Shown: piece by piece, positions 55,471-64,000 of the stretch | Numbering within the stretch: position 1 is the first letter of the stretch | Layout: each line of letters begins with the position of its first letter | Assembly (NCBI GenBank): GCA_013327885.1 | Contig: JABUMY010000001.1 | Coordinates: forward strand, 248,001 to 312,000 | Direction: 5' to 3' | Length of the DNA stretch: 64,000 nt | Source: Flavisolibacter longurius | GTDB lineage: Bacteria; Bacteroidota; Bacteroidia; Chitinophagales; Chitinophagaceae | Program-made: the position numbers and the translations under genes | Notes under the pieces: model-generated | What the model was told of the DNA's origin: nothing | Seen by the model: the letters and a program-made list of their open reading frames with translations, nothing else | Databases searched by the model: none

Positions 55471-56034
55471 ATGCATAATCAAAACACACACACCGGTGCT
55501 TCTTTTTCGATGAAAAACCGATTGGCTCGCGTTGTGTGGAACCTTGTTTACCTAGTTTTTTTCCGGCTTTCACCCCGCCCTTTGCATCGCTGGCGCTCGT
55601 TTCTTTTGCGGCTGTTTGGTGCCCGCATTGGGAAAGGCGTGCATGTTTATCCGGGTGTCAGGATCTGGGCGCCGTGGAACCTGGAAGTGGGTGATGAAAC
55701 CGGCATTGCCAACGGTGTTACCTTGTATTCACAAGGACAGATAAGCCTGGGGCGAAGGGTAGTGGTTTCGCAAGGAGCGCACCTTGTGGCCGGCACACAC
55801 GATTATACCGACCCGGGATTTCCGCTGATCACAAAGCCTATCACCATCAAAGACCATGTTTGGGTGGCGGCAGAAGCTTTTATCCATCCTGGTGTTACCA
55901 TTGAAGAAGGTGCCGTGATTGGTGCCCGTTCGGTGGTAAGCCGTGACATGCCCGCCTGGATGGTTTGCGCTGGCCATCCCTGTACGCCGCAGAAAGAAAG
56001 AAAATTTACCGGCATCTTACAAGAACAAGTTTGA
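55471..56034 (+). CDS. WcaF-like hexapeptide-repeat acetyltransferase
   Basis: 187 residues. Left-handed beta-helix repeats visible as IGKGVHVYPGVRIWAP, LEVGDETGIANGVTLYSQGQISLG and VWVAAEAFIHPGVTIEEGAVIGARSVVS. His in AGTHDYTDPGFPL (about 110-122) is the expected catalytic residue of the family. Resembles colanic-acid WcaF. O-acetylates a capsule sugar (inference). Start ATG 55471; a second ATG at 55510 is possible. Confidence 0.88.
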   Translation: MHNQNTHTGASFSMKNRLARVVWNLVYLVFFRLSPRPLHRWRSFLLRLFGARIGKGVHVYPGVRIWAPWNLEVGDETGIANGVTLYSQGQISLGRRVVVSQGAHLVAGTHDYTDPGFPLITKPITIKDHVWVAAEAFIHPGVTIEEGAVIGARSVVSRDMPAWMVCAGHPCTPQKERKFTGILQEQV

Positions 56035-56038
56035 CCCC

Positions 56039-56935
56039 ATGAGACCTGAGCGATTAGACCTGACCATTGCGATTCCTGTTAAAAACGAAGAGAAAGGCCT
56101 GCCCGGTTGTATCCAAGCCATTGGCGATGACCTGGCAAAAGAAATTGTCATTATCGACTCCGGAAGCACAGATGCTACCCGGCAGATTGCAACAGAAGCT
56201 GGCGTTGGCGTGGTGGATTTTGCCTGGAACGGGAGATTTCCGAAAAAACGGAACTGGTTCCTGCGCAATTATCGGCCAACCACAAAATGGGTTCTTTTCC
56301 TGGATGCAGATGAGTACCTCACCCCGGCGTTCAAAACCGAACTAAGAGAAGCCCTGCAGAACACTGACAAGACCGGTTTTTGGCTGAACTACTCCATTTA
56401 TTTTATGGGGAAAAAGTTGAAAGGCGGTTATCCCCTGAAAAAGCTGGCCCTTTTTAGAGTAGGCGCCGGCGAATATGAAAAGATCGATGAAGAGCAGTGG
56501 AGTCACCTTGATATGGAAGTCCACGAGCACCCGGTATTGGAAGGTGAAATTGGCCATATCAAGAGCAAGATCGATCATCTTGACGACAGGGGTATCAGTC
56601 ATTACGTGGCCAAGCACAATGAGTACTCAAGCTGGGAAGCAGCCCGCTATGTGAAGCTCACCAGCAGTGCCGCTGAAATGAAAAATTTCAACTGGAAACA
56701 ACGGTTGAAATATAAATTATCGGGTAGTGTTTTGATTGCACCTGTTTTCTTTTTTGGCTGCTATTTTTTAATGGGTGGCTTTCGGGATGGGGTTCGTGGA
56801 TTGGCCTTTGCATTGTTGAAAATGGCCTACTTTGTCCAGGTCTATTGCAAGATAAAAGAACTGAAAACAAAGCAAGGCGAAAAACAGGTGATAAAACTAG
56901 CATCACCATCGTCGGTGCTTCAGGAAAACACCTGA
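56039..56935 (+). CDS. Glycosyltransferase family 2 (WaaE-like)
   Basis: 298 residues from ATG 56039; an in-frame ATG at 55943 lies inside the acetyltransferase gene. LTIAIPVKNEEKGLPGCI (about 8-25), IVIIDSGSTDATRQIA (about 37-52), WVLFLDADEYLTPA (about 83-96). WaaE/KdtX-like proteins share the KNEE and DADEYL pattern. C-terminal hydrophobic segments (about 227-265) suggest membrane association. Four bases separate it from the upstream stop. Confidence 0.86.
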   Translation: MRPERLDLTIAIPVKNEEKGLPGCIQAIGDDLAKEIVIIDSGSTDATRQIATEAGVGVVDFAWNGRFPKKRNWFLRNYRPTTKWVLFLDADEYLTPAFKTELREALQNTDKTGFWLNYSIYFMGKKLKGGYPLKKLALFRVGAGEYEKIDEEQWSHLDMEVHEHPVLEGEIGHIKSKIDHLDDRGISHYVAKHNEYSSWEAARYVKLTSSAAEMKNFNWKQRLKYKLSGSVLIAPVFFFGCYFLMGGFRDGVRGLAFALLKMAYFVQVYCKIKELKTKQGEKQVIKLASPSSVLQENT

Positions 56936-56985
56936 TGTGCCAGTAACCATTGCTGTCAATCTTCTTTTGCCTTAAATAAATTTAC

Positions 56986-57810
56986 ATGCAAGCCGCCCTC
57001 TCCTTTACCGTTAACCGAATTGTAAGAATCGTGTTTGCCATTACCGGTGTGTTATTCCTATTGGGCCTGGTGGCAACCTACTTAATTTGGGAACTGCGTT
57101 ATGAAACAGCATTGGGATTCATCCCGCTGTTCAACCTGGATGGCGAATACAATATTCCCACTTTGTTTTCGGTGGGGTTGATCGCAACCAATTCGCTTTT
57201 GCTTCTATTTATTGCCAAACACCAACAAACGGAAAAGAAAAAAAAGCATTACTGGAAAGTGCTCTCAGCCATCTTCCTGTTCCTGGCGTTTGATGAACTA
57301 ACAAGCACGCATGAAAGGATCGGAGGTGTTGTTTACCGGCTGGCGCCTAACCTTATCGAAGCAAACGAAAGCCGGTACTGGATTGTTCCTTTTGGGTTGC
57401 TGCTGGGACTTTTTTCCATCTACTTTTTTCGATTTGTTTGGCAGCTTCCTGCCGTTACAAGAAACCGTTTCGTAGCAGCAGGATTGGTGTACATAACCGG
57501 GGCTATTGCAATAGAATGGCTGGGTGACAGGTACATCTGGAACAATACCTATCCTGATCTTAATTATGGCCTTTATTCCTGCTTTGAGGAGTTGTTTGAA
57601 ATGACCGGAATGGTGCTGTTCTTACGGGCACTTTTTCTTCTGTTGGGATCCCTTTCGGATGCAAACCTGTTCCATCTTAGGTTTTCTACGGAAAACAGTC
57701 TTCAGAATGGGAAGGCAAACAGGATTAACCCGGAACAAACAGCGCCCCTGCGGAGCCCTGGAACAGCGCAGGACTTACAGGTTCAACAACCTGATGTTCT
57801 GTCCTCCTGA
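56986..57810 (+). CDS. Six-helix membrane protein, paralogue of 12196-12987
   Basis: 274 residues. About six hydrophobic segments. It keeps the same conserved pattern as the 12.2-kb protein: FNLDGEY after helix 1, FDELTSTHER at helix 3, AIEWL at helix 5, EELFEMTGM at helix 6, while loops differ. A polar C-terminal tail (about 230-274) is not shared. It lies inside the capsule locus between a GT2 gene and the Wzi-like gene. No family is recognised. Confidence 0.75.
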   Translation: MQAALSFTVNRIVRIVFAITGVLFLLGLVATYLIWELRYETALGFIPLFNLDGEYNIPTLFSVGLIATNSLLLLFIAKHQQTEKKKKHYWKVLSAIFLFLAFDELTSTHERIGGVVYRLAPNLIEANESRYWIVPFGLLLGLFSIYFFRFVWQLPAVTRNRFVAAGLVYITGAIAIEWLGDRYIWNNTYPDLNYGLYSCFEELFEMTGMVLFLRALFLLLGSLSDANLFHLRFSTENSLQNGKANRINPEQTAPLRSPGTAQDLQVQQPDVLSS

Positions 57811-57905
57811 ATGCCTGAAGTTGCCAAACAACCCCCTTAAAAATTTAAATAACTTTCTGCTTGTCGGCGAACCAACAAAGTGATAACCAATCAAAATTAC
57901 GTTAC

Positions 57906-59354
57906 ATGAGAAAGTGCCTGCTGCTCCTGGCCTTTTACACCGTTGTGCTGACTGCAAAAGCGCAGTTCCTGGATTCCCTGCACGTACAGGTAGGAACAAT
58001 TGCAACAGCCGCCTCGGAAGACTACCAACCTTTGTGGCTGGTGTCAAAACGATTTGGCACCATCGCAGACCGCAAGAGCGATTTTTCTACCAACGTTCGG
58101 GTTATCAACAAGCATGATTTGTTTACCCGGGATGCAGACAGTGTAAAAAAGGTTTTCCTGCAGTATGGCTTAGACGCATATGTCAACAACCATTTTAAGG
58201 AAACATTTTTTAAAGAGGCTTTTGTAAAAGCCGGCTATAAAAACTGGCAATTCCGGGCCGGTCGTTTTGCAGAAATCACGGGTGATCTTGACCCTGATCT
58301 TTCTTCCGGTTCATTGGGTATTAGTGGCAATGCGTTGCCTATCCCCAAAGTCGGATTTAGTGTCATCGACTATACCGATGTTCCTTTAACAAAAGGCTGG
58401 GTGCAGTTTAAAGGTCAGATCAGCCACGGCTGGTTTGGTAACAACCGTTATATGAAAGATGCCTATTACCATGAGAAGCTGTTCTACCTCCGGTTTGGTA
58501 AAAAGAAGTTGAAGCTTTACGGTGGTGTGCAGCATTTTGGCGAGTGGGGCGGAAAGAGAGGCAGTGTGCAGTTGGAACGTTCGTTTAAAGGTTTTCTTGA
58601 TGTTCTTCTTGTACGGGAAGCTGATGACGGTAGTGTAGGGACGGATGTAAATGGCAGGCCGCCAAATAGAGCCGGCGATCAAAGGGGATTGTTAGAAGCT
58701 GGCCTTACGTGGGAGAATGAAAACCTGCTACTGCGTGGGTATAATCAAACACCCTTCGAAACCGGACGTGATGTTGATCCCAGAAATGTAGACAGGCTTT
58801 TGGGAATCACATTTGTTTCAAAGAAAAAAGGCACTATTAAAAAAGTTGTCGGTGAGTTTCTGACCACACGCGATATGTTGAGCTTTGTTGAAGCCCGTGA
58901 CAGGCAGAGTTACTACAACAACGGATATTATAAAACAGGGTGGGAATACGAAGGACGAATCATCGGTACTCCTCTTTTTGTTAACCGTAACAGGGGACAG
59001 TTTTATTTTCCAGATGTTCAACCATATGACTGGGACGCCCCCAATAATACTATACCCGGAAATTCGAATGTAATTGTGAACAGGATTGTTAGTGGGCACC
59101 TCGGTGTGCTGTATACCTTATTCAATAAACTGCAGGCAAAGACATTAATCACCTATACGCAGAACTTTGGCCGATATGGCCAAACTGCTACATCTGCTTC
59201 CAAAGAGCAGTGGCACACCTTGCAGGAATTTAGTTATTTGACTTATGGTCAAATTAGTTTGATTGCCGCTGTTGGTTTTGATAAAGGCGAATTTAGTGAC
59301 AATGTTGGGGTAATGCTCGGGGTGCGTAAGTCCTTTGGATTCGGGAAAAAATGA
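57906..59354 (+). CDS. Wzi-like capsule assembly outer-membrane protein
   Basis: 482 residues from ATG 57906; an upstream in-frame start at 57861 would place 15 residues before the signal peptide. Signal peptide about 1-20 (MRKCLLLLAFYTVVLTAKAQ). Outer-membrane barrel with RAGRFAEITGDLDP (about 119-132), WVQFKGQISHGWFGNNRYMKDAYYHEKLFYLRFGK and GGVQHFGEWGG (about 205-215), patterns of the capsule assembly Wzi family, and ends in a strand with terminal aromatic/Lys residues. Wzi binds capsule at the outer face in enteric bacteria. It fits the export part of this locus. Confidence 0.82.
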   Translation: MRKCLLLLAFYTVVLTAKAQFLDSLHVQVGTIATAASEDYQPLWLVSKRFGTIADRKSDFSTNVRVINKHDLFTRDADSVKKVFLQYGLDAYVNNHFKETFFKEAFVKAGYKNWQFRAGRFAEITGDLDPDLSSGSLGISGNALPIPKVGFSVIDYTDVPLTKGWVQFKGQISHGWFGNNRYMKDAYYHEKLFYLRFGKKKLKLYGGVQHFGEWGGKRGSVQLERSFKGFLDVLLVREADDGSVGTDVNGRPPNRAGDQRGLLEAGLTWENENLLLRGYNQTPFETGRDVDPRNVDRLLGITFVSKKKGTIKKVVGEFLTTRDMLSFVEARDRQSYYNNGYYKTGWEYEGRIIGTPLFVNRNRGQFYFPDVQPYDWDAPNNTIPGNSNVIVNRIVSGHLGVLYTLFNKLQAKTLITYTQNFGRYGQTATSASKEQWHTLQEFSYLTYGQISLIAAVGFDKGEFSDNVGVMLGVRKSFGFGKK

Positions 59355-59445
59355 AATATTGTTTGTCCTTTGTATTCAATCCTGTAAAAGCTATTCTGTA
59401 GTCATATTTTTTTAAGATAAGTTATGCGCTGAAACCGCAATATGA

Positions 59446-59453
59446 TATATTTG
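59446..59453 (+). promoter_or_regulatory. -7 box before tandem GT2 genes
   Basis: TATATTTG matches TAnnTTTG exactly, 23 bases before the ATG of the first tandem GT2 gene, in a 122-base gap. No TTTG is seen at the right -33 spacing. Confidence 0.4.
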
Positions 59454-59476
59454 TTTGCCTGGCTATCTGCTTATCA

Positions 59477-60445
59477 ATGACAAGAATTCCTTTAACACCG
59501 CCAATAATTGCGCCCCTGCCTCCTGCAGAAAACAGGCCCCTGTTTTCTGTGATGATCCCCGCTTACAATTGCGCCACTTTTTTGATTCAAACGCTGGACA
59601 GCGTTTTGCAACAAGATCTGGGTGAGGAGTTGATGCAAATAGAAGTAGTGGACGATTGCAGTACGGATGCAGATGTGAAGGCGCTGGTGCATAAAATCGG
59701 TGGAGACAGGGTAACTTATTTTCGCCAGCCACAAAACGTGGGAAGCATCCGCAACTTCGAAACCTCTATTAACCGATCAAAAGGTCATTTAGTTCACCTT
59801 TTGCACGGCGATGACAAGGTGAGGCCTGGTTTTTATAAAAAAATGCAGGGACTTTTTGAACGATTTCCGGAAGCCGGCGCTGCTTTCTGCCGATACAATT
59901 TCATCAATGGAAAAGGCGAGGAAGTGCTGGAATGGGTAAAGGAAGAAGAAAAGGATTGCATTTTGCCCAATTGGCTCCTGCGGATCGGTGAAATGCAGCG
60001 CATACAATATGTATCCATGGTAGTGAAGCGGGAAGTGTATGAACGATTGGGTAGCTTTTACGGTATGAGTTACGCAGAAGACTGGGAGATGTGGGTAAGG
60101 ATAGCCCGTTACTACCCGGTGGCCTACACACCCGACCTGTTGGCAGAATACAGGGTTCATAGCCAGTCGATGACCGTTGCCGATATGGCAAATGATCACC
60201 TGTTCCGGTTCCTTAACAAGGCTATTGGTCATATACAGGAACATTTACCAAAAGATGACCGGAAAGCTATCCTGAAAAAAACACACCGCTATTATGCACG
60301 GATACATATCACCCATGCGCAGCAAACCTGGAAAGTTACTAAGAACAAAAAGCTGGTGAAAAAACAACTGGCAGAATCCCTGTCATTTTCCAAGGCGCCA
60401 ACCATCCTCTTTCACGTAGTGAAGCTTTATTGCAAAATGTTGTGA
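59477..60445 (+). CDS. Glycosyltransferase family 2, tandem copy 1
   Basis: 322 residues. GT-A core: FSVMIPAYNCATFLIQTLDS (about 24-43), IEVVDDCSTDADV (about 54-66), HLLHGDDKVRPGFY (about 112-125). Near-identical along most of its length to the following gene. The two genes share WGSF..Y.EDWEMWVRIARYYPVAY. The stop codon is followed with no gap by the ATG of copy 2. Likely sugar transferases in repeat-unit synthesis. Confidence 0.92.
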   Translation: MTRIPLTPPIIAPLPPAENRPLFSVMIPAYNCATFLIQTLDSVLQQDLGEELMQIEVVDDCSTDADVKALVHKIGGDRVTYFRQPQNVGSIRNFETSINRSKGHLVHLLHGDDKVRPGFYKKMQGLFERFPEAGAAFCRYNFINGKGEEVLEWVKEEEKDCILPNWLLRIGEMQRIQYVSMVVKREVYERLGSFYGMSYAEDWEMWVRIARYYPVAYTPDLLAEYRVHSQSMTVADMANDHLFRFLNKAIGHIQEHLPKDDRKAILKKTHRYYARIHITHAQQTWKVTKNKKLVKKQLAESLSFSKAPTILFHVVKLYCKML

Positions 60446-61486
60446 ATGGAAAGCGTTGACCTGGGACAAAGGGAACGAATCCCTTCAGCACCGCCCCTTA
60501 TTTTGCCACTGGCAAATACGACTTCCCGTCCGCTTTGGTCGGTAATGATTCCTGTATACAATTGTTCGGCTTTTATCCCGGATGCACTGGAGTCCGTGTT
60601 GGCGCAGGATGCAGGTGAGAATGAAATGCAAATTGAAGTGGTAGATGATTGCAGTACGGATGCCGATGTAGAGGCCTTGGTAAAAAAAATTGGTGGGGGA
60701 AGAGTGGGTTATTTTCGGCAGCCCAAAAACGTAGGCAGCCTGCGCAATTTTGAAACCTGTATCAATCGTTCGAGAGGGAAGCTTGTTCACCTTTTACACG
60801 GTGACGATAAAGTAAAGCCAGGTTTCTATAGTAAGATGCAGGCCTTGTTTGAAACCTACCCGGAAGCTGGTGCTGCTTTTTCTCGCTATGATTTTATTAA
60901 TGAAGCCGGCACAAAAACACATACTGTAGAACCGGAAGCAAAACAGGAAGGCATTTTGCCCAACTGGCTGCTTCGCATTGCCGAGCGGCAACGAACGCAA
61001 TACGCGGCTACCGTGGTAAGGCGTGCCGTGTATGAAAAGTTAGGTAGCTTTTACGGGATGACCTATGCCGAGGACTGGGAAATGTGGGTGCGCATAGCCC
61101 GTTATTACCCGGTTGCCTACTCGCCTTTGTCATTGGCCGAATACCGTGTACACAGGCACTCCATTTCTTCAAATAAGGTATCGCATGGCAAAGCGGTGGA
61201 TGATTACCTAAAAGCCATTCACGCAATACAGCAACACCTGCCGGAAGAACACCGACAGCGCCTGCTTCGCATCGCAAAAAAAGACTGTGCCTTTTTCAAC
61301 ATTATGGCGGCAGAACGGAACTGGCAGGAAGAAGGAAATAAAAAAACAGCCAGGGAAGAACTCAAAACAGCCTTGCGGTTTAGCAAACACCCGCAGGTTT
61401 TGTTTCATCTGCTGAAAACATTTCTTAAAGTAACAAGTGGACTGCGTTTGCTCCTGTTTTGTATACAAAATTGGTTTCTAGTTTAA
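60446..61486 (+). CDS. Glycosyltransferase family 2, tandem copy 2
   Basis: 346 residues. Same core as copy 1 (WSVMIPVYNCSAFIPDALES, VVDDCSTDADVEALV, HLLHGDDKVKPGFY, YAEDWEMWVRIARYYPVAYSPLSLAEYRVH). Longer C-terminus with a hydrophobic end (about 325-346). The N-terminal 25 residues before the domain also correspond (PPLILPL / PPIIAPL), so the duplication covers the whole gene. Confidence 0.92.
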   Translation: MESVDLGQRERIPSAPPLILPLANTTSRPLWSVMIPVYNCSAFIPDALESVLAQDAGENEMQIEVVDDCSTDADVEALVKKIGGGRVGYFRQPKNVGSLRNFETCINRSRGKLVHLLHGDDKVKPGFYSKMQALFETYPEAGAAFSRYDFINEAGTKTHTVEPEAKQEGILPNWLLRIAERQRTQYAATVVRRAVYEKLGSFYGMTYAEDWEMWVRIARYYPVAYSPLSLAEYRVHRHSISSNKVSHGKAVDDYLKAIHAIQQHLPEEHRQRLLRIAKKDCAFFNIMAAERNWQEEGNKKTAREELKTALRFSKHPQVLFHLLKTFLKVTSGLRLLLFCIQNWFLV

Positions 61487-61522
61487 GATTCAATACGTTT
61501 AACCAAATTTGAAACGTTTGTT

Positions 61523-62434
61523 GTGAAGGAAGCTATTCGCCATTCCGTGTTGCCATTGGTTTCTGTGATTATTCCAAGTTACAACCATGCCCAGTTTTTA
61601 CCAGATGCAATTGAAAGCATTCAAAAACAAACCTATCCCAATACGGAAATTATCGTGGTGGATGATGGATCAACGGACAATACAAAAGAGGTATTGTCCC
61701 ATTACCCGCATCTAAAGTATGTTTATCAAAATAACCAGGGACTTTCTGCGGCACGCAATACCGGGGTGAGAAACAGTTCAGCCGACTATGTGATCTTTGC
61801 AGATGCTGATGACTTGTTGTATCATCACGCCATTGCTTATAACATGGAGCTGTTGCAGGCGCACAGTAATGCAGCTTTTGTGTCGGGTGGATATGATCTC
61901 CTGGACCTGGATGTAAATAGAATGAAAAGAATAGGCAGGGAAGTGACATCGGATCATTACCGGCATTTTTTACAGGGGAATTATGTTGGCATGCACGGCA
62001 CCGTGTTGTACCGGCGTTGGGTGTTTGACGAATTCCAGTTTGACACAAGATTAAAAGCATGCGAGGATTACGACCTTTACCTGAACGTGTCCAGGAAATA
62101 CCCGGTGATTCATCACCCAGAGGCTTTGGCTTGCTACCGGATGCATGCCAGCAATATGTCGGGAAATGCAACCTTGATGTTAAGCAGTGCCTTGACTGTA
62201 TTGACGCGACAGGAAACACAAGTGGCTTCCGTTGCTGAAAAAGATGCATTGCAGGAAGGTATAAAGGGATGGGTGGATTATTATAGCCCGCTTGTTTATT
62301 GCCAGGTGCGTGACACCAATAAAAAAGCAGCAAAAGAATCAGTCTCTATTTTAAAAAAATATAAACCAAAACTTTTTTATCGTTATTTAATTGCCAACTG
62401 TTATGATAAAATCACTGCAAAAGATCGCTCCTGA
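61523..62434 (+). CDS. Glycosyltransferase family 2 (GTG start)
   Basis: 303 residues. GTG at 61523 gives a complete start for the first strand; the next in-frame ATG is far inside the domain. Core motifs VSVIIPSYNHAQFLPDAIES (about 13-32), EIIVVDDGSTDNTKEVL (about 42-58) and YVIFADADDLLY (about 90-101). The 3' end overlaps the methyltransferase gene by 32 bases. Confidence 0.9.
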   Translation: MKEAIRHSVLPLVSVIIPSYNHAQFLPDAIESIQKQTYPNTEIIVVDDGSTDNTKEVLSHYPHLKYVYQNNQGLSAARNTGVRNSSADYVIFADADDLLYHHAIAYNMELLQAHSNAAFVSGGYDLLDLDVNRMKRIGREVTSDHYRHFLQGNYVGMHGTVLYRRWVFDEFQFDTRLKACEDYDLYLNVSRKYPVIHHPEALACYRMHASNMSGNATLMLSSALTVLTRQETQVASVAEKDALQEGIKGWVDYYSPLVYCQVRDTNKKAAKESVSILKKYKPKLFYRYLIANCYDKITAKDRS

Positions 62435-63131
62435 TTTTAGCCGGCGTTTATTGAACCGGTTAGGATTGAACAATGGCTACCGGCCTTCTGTTGGTAGTGT
62501 ACGCCGCGGCCATATGAACAGCCTGCATCCTTTCAGCGATGGGTTTGGATACGACCGGGGACTACCGGTAGACCGGTATTATATTGAAAACTTTCTACAG
62601 GAAGAATCCGCCAGCATAAAAGGCCGGGTGCTGGAAATCGGCGACAACGAATACACCATGCGCTTTGGCGGAAAGAATGTAACCAAGAGCGATATCCTGC
62701 ATGTAAACCACGACAATCCGCATGCAACCATTATCGGTGACCTGAGCGATGTGCCGCAGATTGAAGACAATACGTTTGATGCCATTGTGCTTACGCAAAC
62801 GCTACACCTTGTATATGATTATCATAAAGTGATCAGGACTTGTTACCGCATATTGAAACCTGGTGGTGTCTTACTGTTAACAGTACCCGGCATAACACCC
62901 GTGAATGTTGATGAATGGAACTTCTTGTATTCCTTTACGGAACGATCACTGAATATGATTCTTTCGGAAACCTTTCCGCATGATAAAGTAGATACCAACT
63001 GTCATGGCAATGTATTCGTAGCCTGTTCATTTTTGTATGGCATGGCCGTAGCAGAAGTCAAAAAAAAGCAGCTCGATTTTAAAGATGACCGTTTCCAGGT
63101 CGTTGTTACCGGCAAAGCTGTCAAACCATAA
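62403..63131 (+). CDS. Class I SAM-dependent methyltransferase
   Basis: 242 residues from ATG 62403; an in-frame TTG at 62391 is less likely. Motif I VLEIGDNEYTMRFG (about 73-86), acidic position in ILHVNHDNP (about 96-104), motif IV FDAIVLTQTLHLVYD (about 120-134) and RILKPGGVLLLTVPG (about 145-159). It would O- or C-methylate a sugar of the glycan or a lipid-linked intermediate (inference). It overlaps the GT2 gene by 32 bases and leads into the deacetylase. Confidence 0.88.
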   Translation: MIKSLQKIAPDFSRRLLNRLGLNNGYRPSVGSVRRGHMNSLHPFSDGFGYDRGLPVDRYYIENFLQEESASIKGRVLEIGDNEYTMRFGGKNVTKSDILHVNHDNPHATIIGDLSDVPQIEDNTFDAIVLTQTLHLVYDYHKVIRTCYRILKPGGVLLLTVPGITPVNVDEWNFLYSFTERSLNMILSETFPHDKVDTNCHGNVFVACSFLYGMAVAEVKKKQLDFKDDRFQVVVTGKAVKP

Positions 63132-63167
63132 AAACAGGTGGGATTTTATCATCGGCTTCAGCAATTG

Positions 63168-64000
63168 ATGCCTAAAAAAATAAAGTTTCCTGTTGCCCTG
63201 ATGTATCATCGTGTGGCTTCACCTGAAGTGGATCCCTGGGAACTTTCCGTTAGCGCCGAAAACTTTGAGGCGCAAATGCAGGTGCTAAAAAGCACGGGGT
63301 TGGTAGTGCCGGTAAATGAATTGCTGGAGCAAACCTTTGTCAAACAAAAGTTGAAACCAGCTGTTTGCATTACGTTTGATGACGGCTATACCGACAATTA
63401 CCTTGCTGCCAAACCTGTTTTGGAAAAATATGCATTACCAGCAACGTTTTTCATTGCTACCGGCTATACCGATACCCAAGAACTGTTTTGGTGGGATGAA
63501 CTGGATGCGATTTTTCTTTTACAGGAAACACTGCCTGAACATATTTCACTTCCCATCGGCGATGAGAACTTTACATTTAGCTTAGGTGAAGATGCAAGGT
63601 TGTCTGCAGAAAAGAAACAACTGCACGCAACATGGATGTATGAACAGTCGCCTCCTACCAAACGATGCGAACTTTATCTGGCCATTTGGGAGCGGTTAAA
63701 ACCCCTGCCGGCTACAGAGATAAAAACAACGTTGACCCGCATACGCCAATGGGCAGGTTTCAACAGCATACCGGATGCAGGCAGTATTCCCATGACACGT
63801 AGCCAGGTAAAGGAAATGGCACAACATCATTTGTTTGAGGTCGGTATCCATACACATAGCCATTGTGATCTTCGTTTCAGTAGCGCAACGCGGCAGGCGG
63901 CAGAAATCAGTACCTGCAAAGAAGCTCTCAACCGCAAGTACGGCGTTTCAGCCGATACCATTGCTTATCCTTATGGTAAATACAACGCGGATACGCTTGC
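63168..64000 (+). CDS. Polysaccharide deacetylase family protein, 3'-truncated by window edge
   Basis: 277 full codons from ATG 63168, frame still open at 64000. NodB-like motifs are present: TFDDGYTDN with the first metal Asp (about 68-76), HTHSH supplying the metal His pair (about 227-231), and a later AYPYGKYNAD (about 265-274) with the pocket Tyr. A family insertion of about 100 residues lies between motifs 1 and 2. No signal peptide is seen, so it may act in the cytoplasm or be anchored otherwise. Removes N-acetyl or O-acetyl groups from sugars; often follows the methyltransferase in this kind of cluster. Confidence 0.85.
   Translation, partial: MPKKIKFPVALMYHRVASPEVDPWELSVSAENFEAQMQVLKSTGLVVPVNELLEQTFVKQKLKPAVCITFDDGYTDNYLAAKPVLEKYALPATFFIATGYTDTQELFWWDELDAIFLLQETLPEHISLPIGDENFTFSLGEDARLSAEKKQLHATWMYEQSPPTKRCELYLAIWERLKPLPATEIKTTLTRIRQWAGFNSIPDAGSIPMTRSQVKEMAQHHLFEVGIHTHSHCDLRFSSATRQAAEISTCKEALNRKYGVSADTIAYPYGKYNADTL

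Noticed and set aside
1-64000. CRISPR arrays, insertion sequences, phage genes, tRNA and rRNA genes
   Set aside because: None recognised: no regular spacer repeats, no transposase or integrase motifs and no cloverleaf-like sequence in the gaps.

Overview
The window comes from a Bacteroidota genome, most likely family Chitinophagaceae or a close relative (inference). Direct signs are type IX secretion (T9SS) cargo with type A and type B C-terminal sorting domains, a PorP/SprF protein, a SusC-era style TonB receptor, an UpxY-type NusG paralogue in front of a capsule operon, the small ribosomal protein THX, DUF4286 and DUF3667 proteins, and -7 promoter boxes of the Bacteroidota form TAnnTTTG a short way upstream of several start codons. 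Shine-Dalgarno sequences are mostly absent, as is usual in this phylum.

Layout. 1-3.1 kb: 3' part of a TonB-dependent siderophore receptor and a PepSY membrane protein (iron uptake). 3.2-5.8 kb: housekeeping genes (exonuclease III, DUF4286, HU, THX, PdxH). 6.2-8.4 kb: secreted delta-60 repeat protein. 8.7-12.1 kb: GH3-family protein, DUF3667 protein, FabG. 12.2-15.1 kb, minus strand: GMC oxidoreductase, its small Tat-signal partner and a six-helix membrane protein. 15.6-18.5 kb: HTTM-like membrane protein and a convergent phytoene-desaturase-like flavoprotein. 18.7-23.3 kb: a first small glycan group (GT2, GT4, large HAD protein). 23.8-31.3 kb: DUF4114 lipoprotein, a 1608-residue T9SS surface protein and PorP/SprF. 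31.9-64 kb: a large capsule/exopolysaccharide locus, all on the plus strand and still open at the window end.

The capsule locus is Wzx/Wzy-dependent. It opens with a GT47-like gene and a putative HTH-like protein, then after a leader of about 650 bp come UpxY antiterminator, Wza-like export lipoprotein, Wzc-like tyrosine autokinase and Wzx flippase. A nucleotide-sugar block follows (CDP-glucose pyrophosphorylase, SDR, RfbC-like epimerase, SAF-domain oxidoreductase). Then come many glycosyltransferases (GT2, GT4, GT47-like), a Wzy-like polymerase, a VanZ protein, a WcaF-like acetyltransferase, a Wzi-like outer-membrane protein, a methyltransferase and a polysaccharide deacetylase cut by the window end. 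No initiating phosphoglycosyl transferase and no CDP-glucose 4,6-dehydratase of recognisable type is present in the window. An AT-richer segment, about 46.6-52.5 kb, holds several glycosyltransferases and the polymerase and looks like the exchangeable serotype-specific part.

Points of most interest are the two paralogous membrane proteins with conserved in-membrane acidic/His residues (12.2 and 57.0 kb), the compositional mosaic in the 1608-residue surface protein, the tandem GT2 duplication at 59.5-61.5 kb, the unusual sugar block at 40.3-44.1 kb, and the HTH-like gene plus long leader that precede the capsule operon. No tRNA, rRNA, CRISPR array, insertion sequence or phage gene was recognised.
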